Assembly: GCA_949358305.1 (NCBI GenBank)
Contig: OX442314.1
Location: 29,931,118 to 29,995,117, forward strand
Origin: Strigamia acuminata
Taxonomy: Eukaryota > Arthropoda > Chilopoda > Geophilomorpha > Linotaeniidae
Reading direction: 5' to 3'
DNA length: 64,000 bases
The notes below the pieces were generated by a model. That model saw only the letters and a program-made list of their open reading frames with translations. It was not told the origin of the DNA and ran no database searches. How positions within the stretch are numbered: position 1 is the stretch's first letter; the number at the start of each line of letters is the position of its first letter. Made by a program: the position numbers and the translations under genes. Below are positions 10,883 to 20,674 of the stretch, one piece after another.

Positions 10883-10900
10883 TGGAGGTTCTACCGAGAT
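10883..10900 (+). promoter_or_regulatory. Gypsy primer-binding site, tRNA-Gln type
   Basis: TGGAGGTTCTACCGAGAT starts two bases after the LTR. Its complement ends in AACCTCCA preceded by a TCTCGG T-arm, as expected for the 3' end of an arthropod glutamine tRNA. The tRNA assignment is from memory of tRNA-Gln ends and should be read as likely. Confidence 0.65.
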
Positions 10901-12000
10901 AGGTTGCCAAATTCTACGTGAATTTAGGAATTGTACGCGTGCTTATGAGAATTCGAATGGTGTAACTTTTACGGTGATTTTTGTGTGTAAAATAAGTTTC
11001 GAACGAAATTTATATTCGTGTCTAATATATTTTATTCTGTTTTAAGCTTTTACAAGATAATAAATGTAATTCATTTGCATTTCCGATTTTCCGCCGAAGA
11101 AATTGTATGTTTTAACAAACTAATAATTTCCCACCGCGTGGTCAGGCCTAATGATCAAACCACGAGAATTGGAAAATCTTGCCCGAACTTGTCGTTGTTA
11201 CGTCCGCCCGTGATACGTCGATTCGCCGTCGTCGATTCGAGAAACCACGTGGTTGGGCCTAATGCGAAAAGTTCCACAAGTTTTATCGGGAGTTCTAAAT
11301 GAATTCCGACAGGTATTTGTAGTTTGTTTATTTTTATAACTATATAAATACTTGAGATTTCAGGTTAAACCTAACCCTATCCGCGTGAATGAAATACAAG
11401 AAAATTGACATTTTCAAAGGAATTAAAATTTTATATTTTATTTCAAGAGAGTTTATTTCATTTACATACTTGATTCTACATTAAAATGTTCGGTCAAAAT
11501 TAGGATTTCAAAACATTGAAATCAAATATCTACGAGTGAAAAATTTATTCCAGTGTTGGCGAAGAAATTCTCGTTTGTTGTGTTGCCTAGCAACCAATGC
11601 TTTGCAGCAAAGCCGTAGTAGTCGAAAGATTTCACGCGCTCTTGTTATACGAAATTTCAGCGAAATTCAAATTGGTTATAAATAAGATTTTATTATGGAA
11701 ATAAGTAATACTTTTTCGGTGAATTTGGATGATCGTCCATTTTTATTTTGTGACTACGTCATAATTCAGAAATCTGACTAGATCATGGGTCCGCGAAAAA
11801 GGTGAAATCCATCAATCACAGACAAGATTAAAATCTCGTGAGACTAACGTTTGAAGTTCGACCAATCAGAGAGGTTTACAGAGGTACTTGAAACCCAGAA
11901 CGACCCAGTGAAACCATTGCTTCGTTTGTAACCTTCCAGATCGCTTGTGACTTCTTCGTTTATTTGTGAATTTTTTTGGAATCTCGATTTCGATTAAAAG
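10901..12000 (+). other. Gypsy leader
   Basis: About 1.1 kb of untranslated leader before gag. It holds two copies of a CGTGGTnnGGCCTAATG motif near 11138 and 11247. No gene. Confidence 0.5.
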
Positions 12001-13176
12001 ATGACTAGTAACCAGCATTCGATGAATACCCGTGGTAAGGAGAGAACGTGTTTGACCGGTGGAATTAATTTAGCCGGATTTGTACCCGTTCCAGATGAAA
12101 CGGAAACAGTGAATATTGTGGAAAACCACGTGGATGATAATAATGTTTCAATTGAACTGACTCACCCAGTCGCCATTATCGATCCAGTTGTGGAAGTAAC
12201 TGATCCTACCCCCGTGGAGGAAATGAATCGTCCACAAGATGGATCACATTTAGGTCCAGCTGGACTTTTTATTTGTCGAGATTATTGTCTAAATCCAATT
12301 CAATTTGGAACAATGGCCGAAGTTTTAGATTTTGTTAACACACATCGAGACCCGTCGGAGCATTCTAGTTCTAGATCACAAACTCCACGTAATCAAGGAC
12401 CGACAGATCTTGGTTTGAATCCGTCGACTCCGATCACTCGGTATCAACAGAAAACGACAGGACCTCCGACAACCAATCGGAAATCTCGTTGGGATCAACA
12501 GAATCCTACACCCGGCAGTTTTGAACAAGCGTTCTATCGGCGAATGAATAATCAACTTATTGCTTCTCATAAAAGAAGGTTTACGGGTCTTAATAATAAT
12601 AAAAACCCAAATCCTGGTTTTCCGAATGGAGCCAACAGTTGCCCGAATCTTGCTGCTGAACCCATTCATGGTTTAAATAGTGATTTAAGCGCACAGTTAA
12701 GAGGAATAGTCGATCCAAACAATCGTTTGAATCCTTTTTCTGGTAATAATAATATTCCAAACCAATTGCCTATATCGCAAGGAAGTTATCCAGTTCAGCC
12801 GAACTTAAATAACTTAAATATTCCGAATAACTGTTCAAGTTTCGGTAATCAAGACCAGTGGAATAATTATTCACAACCTGGCAATCAGAACCAGTCGAAT
12901 AATTTTTCGAACCAAGGTTATCAGGGAAATTCGAATAATCATTCGAACTTTGGAAATCAAGGTGGAGCAAATAATCATTCCAACTTTGGTAACCAAAGAA
13001 GACAAAATCCCCGTGGATCGAATAATCATTCGAATTTTGGCAATCAAGGAGGGTCGAATAATTTCAACCCCAATAATTTTAACGGCTCTAGCCAAAACAA
13101 TTCGAGTCATTCTAATAATGGTTCGACGAATGATAATTCGCGACCAACAAGTAGTTTTGGGATGTCAGCAGACGAC
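12001..13176 (+). CDS. Gypsy Gag, N-terminal part (upstream of nested BEL insertion)
   Basis: About 392 residues before the BEL/Pao insertion at 13177. The N-terminal 150 residues are unremarkable and polar. The last 130 are low-complexity, dominated by Asn, Ser, Gly and Gln with repeated NNHSNFGNQ units, resembling a prion-like or structural linker. The downstream continuation lies at 19542-20627 in the same phase, so the nested element cut an originally continuous gag. The first ATG at 12001 follows a clear leader. No fold could be recognised in this half. Confidence 0.7.
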
Positions 13177-13706
13177 TGTAAAATCTAGACTGATTTAATT
13201 TGTTTTTAATGTTTATTCATGTATTTGATTTTAGTAATTTTGTCTTAGTTTAATTATCGATTGAATTTAGTGATTGATTTGTGTTTATTACAATTAAGTG
13301 TTTTGTGTTTTGTTTTGTGTTTTGTGTTCTTTTTCATTCATTGTGCCTTATTGTGTATTATCGTGTTTAATTGTGTTTCATCATGGTTTTTGCTGACTTT
13401 TCAGTTGTGTTATTGCATTAAATTGTCTGTGTTCTTTTTGTGTTATATAAATCGCTCGAGGGTCTTTTCGAGAGCCCTCTTTTATGTAAATTGGGTATCT
13501 TTCGGCCCTTGTTGACCGGATGTAGACCCCGTTTTTTCTATGTAACCTACATTCCACCCTCAACTCGCTGACCACGCGTCACTTGTGAAAAAGAATGTCA
13601 TTTTTCAACTCAAGTAAAATTAAAAGTTGTTAAGTTTTATTTCGACCGTCGCTTTTGCTGTTTTACAATTCATCACCCATCGTGAAGTTCATTTACAATT
13701 CGTAAA
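13177..13706 (+). repeat. BEL/Pao 5' LTR
   Basis: 530 bp, same as 19007-19536 by eye. It contains a TATA-like GTTATATAAATCG near 13440 and a T/G-rich first third. Confidence 0.92.
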
Positions 13707-13707
13707 T

Positions 13708-13725
13708 TGGTGCCGAAACCCGGGA
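13708..13725 (+). promoter_or_regulatory. BEL/Pao primer-binding site, tRNA-Phe type
   Basis: TGGTGCCGAAACCCGGGA begins one base after the LTR. It is complementary to the well-conserved 3' end of eukaryotic tRNA-Phe. Confidence 0.8.
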
Positions 13726-13793
13726 CATCTTTCCAGGGAACAAACTCGTAACTTCAATCTGAAAAAACTGCAAGTAGCATCTCGAATTTAACA

Positions 13794-16700
13794 ATGGCCG
13801 ACGACCTCGCCGTGTTGAAGGCTCAGCGTGCAGTAACCCGTAGGCTGACCACCACAACTATAACGAAGGCCAAAACAATTCTCGCTGGTATACCTATAAA
13901 TGAACTCGATTTAAAAAAGATAAAAGTGCATCTACAAGCAAAATCAAATGAACTCAAATCGCTCGACGCCAAAATCTTGGCCATGCTCACCGACGAACAA
14001 GAGATAGATGAAGAAATCACTCGATCCGAGACTGAATATCACGAAAAAATTATTGATTGTGGTGTCGAAATCGACGAGGCGCTAATTACTTTCATCGCGC
14101 CCCCAACCACACCTGTACTCCCGCCGATAACAAATAATTACCACGGGACCGCGAGTGTGCCACAAGACTCACCCATGCGACTGCCCAAGTACGACACAAT
14201 TAAATTCAAAGGAGATCCGCTGGACTGGGCTGACTTTTGGGGTAATTTTGAGATCTCAATTGACACCAAAACGAACATTTCTGCGCAAAGTAAATTGGTG
14301 TATTTAAAGTCGCTCTTGGATGGAGAAGCAGCACTCGTGTTGAAGGGATTACCGCCAACAAATGAAAACTATCCGATCGCTAAAAAATTGTTGCTCGAAC
14401 GCTTTGGCCGTACAGATGTTCTTCTCAGCGCACATTTACGCTCCCTAATGAAAATGAAACCCGTACGTGATATTCTCGATCCTATTCCTCTTCAAAAATT
14501 GTACGATGAGTGTGAAACACACGTACGCGGTCTGAATGCGGCAAATATGAATGTTGATGCCATTGACGCAACAGCGTGTCCACTCATTCTAGGACTAGTG
14601 CCACGACAAATTTCGCTGGAATTTTCACGTCAATATCCCGACGGGAAATACAAAGCTAAAGATTTGTTGGACATGGTGCGTAACGAACTCGTGCACCACA
14701 ATAAAATTGAGAACTTTCAAGATCTTCACCGCTCAACAGAAAAAAGCAAACCTGAAAAAGTTGACGTGGACAAGCCTGTTCACAAAACTCACAACCGCGT
14801 GCCGTCTGCTCGTGTTTTGAGCACAACAATCAGCAATTGCATGTTTTGCAACAAGACTCATGAGCGTGACGGGTGTTTAACGACGGCAACCGAGCGTAAA
14901 GAATTCGTCAAAAAGGAAGGTCGCTGCTTCAAATGCTTAAAAAAGGGACATTCGTCTCGAAACTGCACCTACCGTGTGACATGTAAACTGTGTCAACGCC
15001 ATCACAACCAACTCGTGTGCGAAGGACCATCTGAGACACCAAAAGAAAAAGTCACTCTGCTCGTATCAACCAACGAAAATCTCGCTGCGTACGCTCAACC
15101 TCCGACCACAACATTGGCAACAATATTCGTAAAAATTCAAAACGAATCTCGTGAGTCCACCGTGCAATGTTTGATCGATCCCGGAAGCCAAAGTTCCTTC
15201 GTACTGGCTAGTTTGGCAAAAGACATGCATTTAAAGCCGAATGGAGAGGAACATTTAAGCGTGCACACTTTTGGAAATCAGACACCATTGAACACTAAAG
15301 GAAATCGATTTGAACTCAAATTGTGCAATGTTGGCGACAAAAATCGATCGCTCTGCGTTAATGCGCTTGAAACGCCATGGATTACAAAACCCATTTGTAC
15401 CAAATTGCAGGCTGGCTTACGAGCCGCCCTCGAACGCGATCAAATCGTGATTGATTCTGGAAACAATACTAATTGCGATATTTTTATTCTTTTAGGCGCA
15501 GACTGTATCGCGAAGATACTTACGGGATGCATACGAAAAATCGAGGAAAATTTGATCGCCATAGAGACGCTATTTGGCTGGACTTTGATGGGGTCATCAA
15601 TAAATGTCACGACAATGTCCACACTAGTCACCCGCGTGTGCAGTGTGCGTCTCGAGGAGCGACTGGACGAGAGTCTGAAAAAATTCTGGGAGCTCGAATC
15701 CATCGGCATTCGCCACGAGAGTGAAGACGAAACATTGACCGATCGAAATTCCTGCGCAATTCGTTTTCGCGAACAAGTGACGAGAGAAGAAGGAAGATAC
15801 GTCGTCGCATTGCCGTGGTTGGTCGAACCGAGAAAACTTCACAATAATTACGAAATTGCTGAGAAACGTTTTTGGAATCTGGTAAGAAAATTTAAGAAAA
15901 ATCCAGGATTCTACGCCGCCTACAAACAAATTTTCGACGATCAAATACGTGATGGAATAATCGAAGAAGTTAATGAACCGCAACATGAAAATTCGTACTA
16001 CATGCCACACCGAGCCGTTATTAAAGAAGATCGCGTCACGACAAAGATTCGGATCGTTTTCGATGCCTCAGCTAAAGGAAAAAATGAACTTTCACTGAAC
16101 GATTGCCTGGACAGCGGTCCTAATTTGCTGCCAGAAATACTTATATTGCTGATTTTGTTTCGAAAAGAACCATTTGCTTATCTTTCGGACATAGAAAAGG
16201 CGTTTTTACAGCTATTGCTGAGAATGGCAGATCGGGATTTCGTTCGTTTCCTTTGGACACCGGAAGAATGGGACGGTCGGCAGTTTGTGAAGCCCAGAGT
16301 TATGCGCCAGAAAAGAGTAGTATTCGGAGTCAAATCAAGTCCCTACCTTTTAAACGACTCAATTCAACTACATCTCGACAACATGCGTGAAAAATATGAA
16401 GAAACAGTTGCTCAAATCAAAGATAAATTTTACGTCGACGACTTGCTCGGTTGCGCCAAATCCGAAGGGGAGGTGGAAAAAATATTCCACGAAGCTCGCA
16501 AATTGATGATGGAAGCGCACATGCCCCTACGCAAATGGCAATCGAACTCACAAAGCTTGCGAGAACTTTTTGCGAGAGAAATTCCGTCGGACGCAAATCT
16601 GGTCGACGCCGACAAACACTCGACGTCCGTGTTGGGACTGATCTGGAACTTTATAACCGACCACCTCCTGCTCGAAATAGGCGAATGGGCTGACGCACAA

Positions 16701-18986
16701 GATCAACTCAAGGAATCAAAACGTTTGATCGTTCAGTCCGTGGCAAGGATTTACGATCCATTAGGATTTGCGACACCATTCGTAATTGTCGGCAAACTGA
16801 TGTTCCAGGAATTATGGACTCGAAATATAGGTTGGGATTCGCCATTACCCCCCGACATTTCAAAACAATGGTCAAGTTGGCGACAACAAGTCGTATTGCT
16901 AAGAAAAATTGCCGTTCCTCGACATTACAGCGCTGGACAACAATCAAATCCAGATCGTGAATTGCATTTGTTTTGCGACGCAAGCCCCAAAGCATATGGA
17001 GTCGTGGTCTACATTCGAACAAAAAATGAAACATCCGTAGAAGTCACACTCTGTATGTCGAAGTCGCGCGTTGCACCACTGAAGTCTTTAACGCTGCCCA
17101 AACTCGAATTGATGGGCGCATTGCTGCTGTCGCGAGTTGCCGTGAAACTCAAGAAGTTAGAAATTCAGCGTGTTTTCTACTGGACCGATTCGTCCATTAC
17201 ATATTTCTGGATTCGCGAGCAACAGAAGAAGTCAAATCCATTCGTCTCGAACCGAGTCCGCGAAATCCGCACGAACACCGAGGTCGCCTGTTGGCGTCAT
17301 TGCCCGGGGAAGGTCAATCCAGCGGATAAGTTAACCCGAGGAATGGAGGCCGACAAATTGGTTCAAGACATCGAATGGTGGAGCGGCCCTGAGTGGCTGA
17401 AAAAGGACGAGACACATTGGCCACAAAAATTCGACGAAGAAACAGAGTCCAACTTTGAAGAAGAAATTGAAGAAATAGATACTCGCGTAAATGTGACTCG
17501 ATCAAGTGAAGAGGCGATTTTCGATATTGAAAAGTACAGCAGTTGGACCAAAGTCAAACGAATCACCGCCTGGATTTTGAGATTTTGCCACAATTCAAGA
17601 AAAATCGAAACAGTCATCGGACCGTTAAAGACGGAAGAGTTAGAAACAGCCGAAATTTATTGGTTGCGCAGTATACAAAAACAGAGATTTTCGGAGGAAA
17701 TATATAGCTTGAAAAATTCAACGAAACTGAAAAGCGATTCACCCCTAGCAAGCGTAGCCGTAGTTCTCGACCAGAATGAAATTATACGAATCGACTCGAG
17801 AATACGTTTTAACACGGGAATAGAAAATTTTGTGAGCCCCATCGTTTTGGATTCAAATTCACCGGCTGTAAAATTAATAGTCGAAGATTGTCATCATAGA
17901 ACTTTACATGGAGGACTAGGCAACACTCTGTCAGAATTTAGAGCGAAATACTGGGTTAAAAAAGGAAGAAAATTCATCAAGACATTGATTTCCCGATGCG
18001 TGACTTGTCGAAGAGTGAACGCAAAATTGATGACTCAAACGGTCGGTCTGCTACCTGCGGACAGAGTGAATCGTGCGGAGCCATTTCAAATTATTGGCAT
18101 AGACTTCGCCGGACCACTATACACTAAAAACGGAAAAAAGACTTACATCGCTCTGTTCACTTGTGCCGTGGTGCGAGCTGTTCATTTAGAACTTGTATCT
18201 GATCTCACTACGGAGAAATTCATTCTCGCATTTAAACGACTTATTGCAAGAAGAGGAGTCCCTGGCATTGTCTACTCAGACAATGCTAAAACCTTTAAGC
18301 GAGCCGAAAAAGACTTGTCTTTATTCATCAACAGCTTCTCGCACGAGCTGTTCCAGGGGTTCTTGTCAAAGCAAAAAATACAGTGGAAATTTATCGTCGA
18401 ATTGGCTCCGTGGTGGGGCGGATTTTGGGAGCGACTGGTCAAAACTGTTAAACTGAGCTTAAAAAAAGTCCTTGCTCGATCATCGTTGGACTTTGAAGAA
18501 CTGTCGACCGTTTTGACAGAGGTCGAAGCTGCGGTTAATTCGAGACCAATCACTTACGTTACGGACGATCCGTTGGAGCAAGAACCGCTGACGCCTTCTC
18601 ATTTTTTGACCGGAGGACGTCTCATCACGCTTCCAGACGTCTACAGTCCAGAAAGTCGTGTCGACAATTCATTTCGACCCGAGCTCGTGAAGCGATGGAA
18701 GCTGCGTCAACGTTTGATTAATTTGCTTTGGCGTCGTTGGACGCACGAGTACCTTGTCGAGCTTCGTGAATTCCGTCGTGTACGAACCTCAAAAGAAGTT
18801 CAAATTGGGGATTTGGTTCTCATTCAAGAACAAGGTCAGCCTCGAATGTCATGGAAAATGGCAAGAGTTTCAAATACCTTTATCGGACGGGACGAAAAAA
18901 TACGCTCTTGTGAATTGACTTTGCCCGAAGGAAAAACTTTGAGACGCCCAGTACAAAGACTGTGTTCTTTAGAGGCTTCAGACTAA
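13794..18986 (+). CDS. BEL/Pao Gag-Pol polyprotein, intact
   Basis: 1730 residues in one frame. In order: coiled N-terminus; DUF1759-type Gag (about 125-285); a Cys/His cluster with a CFKC...C knuckle near 378 and CKLC...C near 397; aspartic protease with Asp-Pro-Gly-Ser (about 460); Pao-type RT with YVDDLL at 880-885; RNase H with FCDAS (about 1060); integrase zinc domain HH...CVTC (about 1366-1405); and a DDE core with Asp in GIDFAGP (about 1437), Asp in YSDN (about 1495) and Glu in GGFWERL (about 1543). A C-terminal DUF5641-like segment follows. All catalytic residues I could look for are present. Gag and Pol share one frame, as is usual in this superfamily. Confidence 0.96.
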   Translation: MADDLAVLKAQRAVTRRLTTTTITKAKTILAGIPINELDLKKIKVHLQAKSNELKSLDAKILAMLTDEQEIDEEITRSETEYHEKIIDCGVEIDEALITFIAPPTTPVLPPITNNYHGTASVPQDSPMRLPKYDTIKFKGDPLDWADFWGNFEISIDTKTNISAQSKLVYLKSLLDGEAALVLKGLPPTNENYPIAKKLLLERFGRTDVLLSAHLRSLMKMKPVRDILDPIPLQKLYDECETHVRGLNAANMNVDAIDATACPLILGLVPRQISLEFSRQYPDGKYKAKDLLDMVRNELVHHNKIENFQDLHRSTEKSKPEKVDVDKPVHKTHNRVPSARVLSTTISNCMFCNKTHERDGCLTTATERKEFVKKEGRCFKCLKKGHSSRNCTYRVTCKLCQRHHNQLVCEGPSETPKEKVTLLVSTNENLAAYAQPPTTTLATIFVKIQNESRESTVQCLIDPGSQSSFVLASLAKDMHLKPNGEEHLSVHTFGNQTPLNTKGNRFELKLCNVGDKNRSLCVNALETPWITKPICTKLQAGLRAALERDQIVIDSGNNTNCDIFILLGADCIAKILTGCIRKIEENLIAIETLFGWTLMGSSINVTTMSTLVTRVCSVRLEERLDESLKKFWELESIGIRHESEDETLTDRNSCAIRFREQVTREEGRYVVALPWLVEPRKLHNNYEIAEKRFWNLVRKFKKNPGFYAAYKQIFDDQIRDGIIEEVNEPQHENSYYMPHRAVIKEDRVTTKIRIVFDASAKGKNELSLNDCLDSGPNLLPEILILLILFRKEPFAYLSDIEKAFLQLLLRMADRDFVRFLWTPEEWDGRQFVKPRVMRQKRVVFGVKSSPYLLNDSIQLHLDNMREKYEETVAQIKDKFYVDDLLGCAKSEGEVEKIFHEARKLMMEAHMPLRKWQSNSQSLRELFAREIPSDANLVDADKHSTSVLGLIWNFITDHLLLEIGEWADAQDQLKESKRLIVQSVARIYDPLGFATPFVIVGKLMFQELWTRNIGWDSPLPPDISKQWSSWRQQVVLLRKIAVPRHYSAGQQSNPDRELHLFCDASPKAYGVVVYIRTKNETSVEVTLCMSKSRVAPLKSLTLPKLELMGALLLSRVAVKLKKLEIQRVFYWTDSSITYFWIREQQKKSNPFVSNRVREIRTNTEVACWRHCPGKVNPADKLTRGMEADKLVQDIEWWSGPEWLKKDETHWPQKFDEETESNFEEEIEEIDTRVNVTRSSEEAIFDIEKYSSWTKVKRITAWILRFCHNSRKIETVIGPLKTEELETAEIYWLRSIQKQRFSEEIYSLKNSTKLKSDSPLASVAVVLDQNEIIRIDSRIRFNTGIENFVSPIVLDSNSPAVKLIVEDCHHRTLHGGLGNTLSEFRAKYWVKKGRKFIKTLISRCVTCRRVNAKLMTQTVGLLPADRVNRAEPFQIIGIDFAGPLYTKNGKKTYIALFTCAVVRAVHLELVSDLTTEKFILAFKRLIARRGVPGIVYSDNAKTFKRAEKDLSLFINSFSHELFQGFLSKQKIQWKFIVELAPWWGGFWERLVKTVKLSLKKVLARSSLDFEELSTVLTEVEAAVNSRPITYVTDDPLEQEPLTPSHFLTGGRLITLPDVYSPESRVDNSFRPELVKRWKLRQRLINLLWRRWTHEYLVELREFRRVRTSKEVQIGDLVLIQEQGQPRMSWKMARVSNTFIGRDEKIRSCELTLPEGKTLRRPVQRLCSLEASD

Positions 18987-18993
18987 TTGAATT

Positions 18994-19006
18994 CCCCCCC
19001 CCCCAA
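18994..19006 (+). other. Poly-C tract in place of a polypurine tract
   Basis: Directly 5' of the BEL 3' LTR is a run of about a dozen C followed by AA, on the coding strand, where a purine-rich tract is expected for plus-strand priming. Confidence 0.6.
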
Positions 19007-19536
19007 TGTAAAATCTAGACTGATTTAATTTGTTTTTAATGTTTATTCATGTATTTGATTTTAGTAATTTTGTCTTAGTTTAATTATCGATTGAATTTAG
19101 TGATTGATTTGTGTTTATTACAATTAAGTGTTTTGTGTTTTGTTTTGTGTTTTGTGTTCTTTTTCATTCATTGTGCCTTATTGTGTATTATCGTGTTTAA
19201 TTGTGTTTCATCATGGTTTTTGCTGACTTTTCAGTTGTGTTATTGCATTAAATTGTCTGTGTTCTTTTTGTGTTATATAAATCGCTCGAGGGTCTTTTCG
19301 AGAGCCCTCTTTTATGTAAATTGGGTATCTTTCGGCCCTTGTTGACCGGATGTAGACCCCGTTTTTTCTATGTAACCTACATTCCACCCTCAACTCGCTG
19401 ACCACGCGTCACTTGTGAAAAAGAATGTCATTTTTCAACTCAAGTAAAATTAAAAGTTGTTAAGTTTTATTTCGACCGTCGCTTTTGCTGTTTTACAATT
19501 CATCACCCATCGTGAAGTTCATTTACAATTCGTAAA
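19007..19536 (+). repeat. BEL/Pao 3' LTR
   Basis: 530 bp, apparently identical to 13177-13706, followed by TSD ACGAC. Confidence 0.92.
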
Positions 19537-19541
19537 ACGAC

Positions 19542-20627
19542 TTAGCTACTATTGCATTAAATATGCATAAACTAGCCCAAGCAGGAAAGAATTCCACACC
19601 TGCAACACCCCAAACTATAAGTTTGAAACCCCCCGATATACCTGTATTTTCGGGTAAAACTGAAGAAAGCGAGCGCTTCCTCAGTATAATTCGAAACGTT
19701 GCGTTTCTGCGAAATATTTCACTCGATGAAATGCTAGTAAAAGGCGTGGCTGGTTACTTAACCGACCTCGCATATAGTTAATTTCAAGAGAGACGAGACG
19801 ACTTTTATAATTGGGACACGTTTGAAAAAGCGTTTAGAGGAAGGTTTGTTGCCACATGCTTGGAACGAACAACCCAATTAACAAAGTTGAGACAACTCGA
19901 CTCAGAGAACTTGTATGATTATACACATAAGTTTTACCAACTTTGGTTATTACAAGATAACCTTAACTCTCAGGGAGCTGCGAGTATATTCTTGGGAAGC
20001 ATTACTCCCGCTAACGATCTTCTCTTGCACACGCAAGGTTTAGACGAACTCCCTTTCCTGGACATTTATAATGCCATTACGAAGAAGAAAGGACTGTACA
20101 GCCGTACAGCCAATGGGGTGAGAGTAATCGATCCAGTCGTTTTCCCACCTAGGAAACCGGACACTCGTTCGCAACCTAAAAATAACGCCAAGTCCCTGAC
20201 TTTGGAATCGGATGAACAGATTAATTTCTGTACAGATGAGTTGCCCGAAGAATGTGAACTAATTTACGCAGTAAATGGTGTAGTAGACCCCAACAGAAGG
20301 GGACAAATGGTTTGCTTTAATTGTAAGAAACCCGGACATTTCCGACGAGAGTGTCCAGATTTAAAACCTCGTTCGAATTTTAAGTCTGAAGACATTCAGA
20401 AGCGAAATACCCCAGATAATCCAACTTTGGATCCCTCTGCTAAGCGTAAACCTAATTGGGTAACCCAAGAAGTGTTGGATGCGACACTAGATGTGAAACT
20501 TCATTCCAAATTTAACAATTTTGAGAATAAACTGCAGTCGACGCTCACTAATCAATTAGCTGAGATAGTCAAACAATTGGCTAAACCTGAATCTAACGAT
20601 TCGACTGATTCTAGTGCAAAAAACTAG
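19542..20627 (+). pseudogene. Gypsy Gag, C-terminal part, with in-frame stop
   Basis: Continues the gag frame of 12001-13176 across the nested element. The Gag capsid-like region (about 19620-20100) is cut by a single TAA at 19779-19781. Both sides remain in the same frame. A CCHC knuckle of the form CFNCKKPGHFRRECPD lies near 20311-20358. The frame ends at TAG 20625-20627, right after the slippery site. This copy cannot make full-length Gag without readthrough, and is split by the BEL insertion anyway. Confidence 0.8.
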
Positions 20628-20658
20628 ATCCGGGGGATGAAGGACTCATTCAGCCCCC
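20618..20658 (+). promoter_or_regulatory. Programmed -1 ribosomal frameshift signal (gag to pol)
   Basis: The heptamer A-AAA-AAC (20618-20624) is in the correct register with gag codons AAA and AAC and sits directly before the gag TAG. A hairpin follows after 7 nt. GGGGG (20632-20636) pairs with CCCCC (20654-20658), and inside it ATGA (20637-20640) pairs with TCAT (20646-20649). A slip of -1 enters exactly the frame of pol. Confidence 0.82.
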
Positions 20659-20674
20659 AGAAATAGCTGATGCT

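Larger units (their letters stand above)
13177..19536 (+). mobile_element. Complete BEL/Pao retrotransposon nested in the gypsy gag
   Basis: 6360 bp with two 530-bp LTRs (13177-13706 and 19007-19536) that look identical, flanked by the 5-bp duplication ACGAC (13172-13176 and 19537-19541). The LTRs begin TGTAAAA and end CGTAAA, so they lack the usual CA end. The primer site is tRNA-Phe type. A single uninterrupted 1730-residue Gag-Pol lies between. Everything points to a very recent, possibly still competent, copy. Confidence 0.95.
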
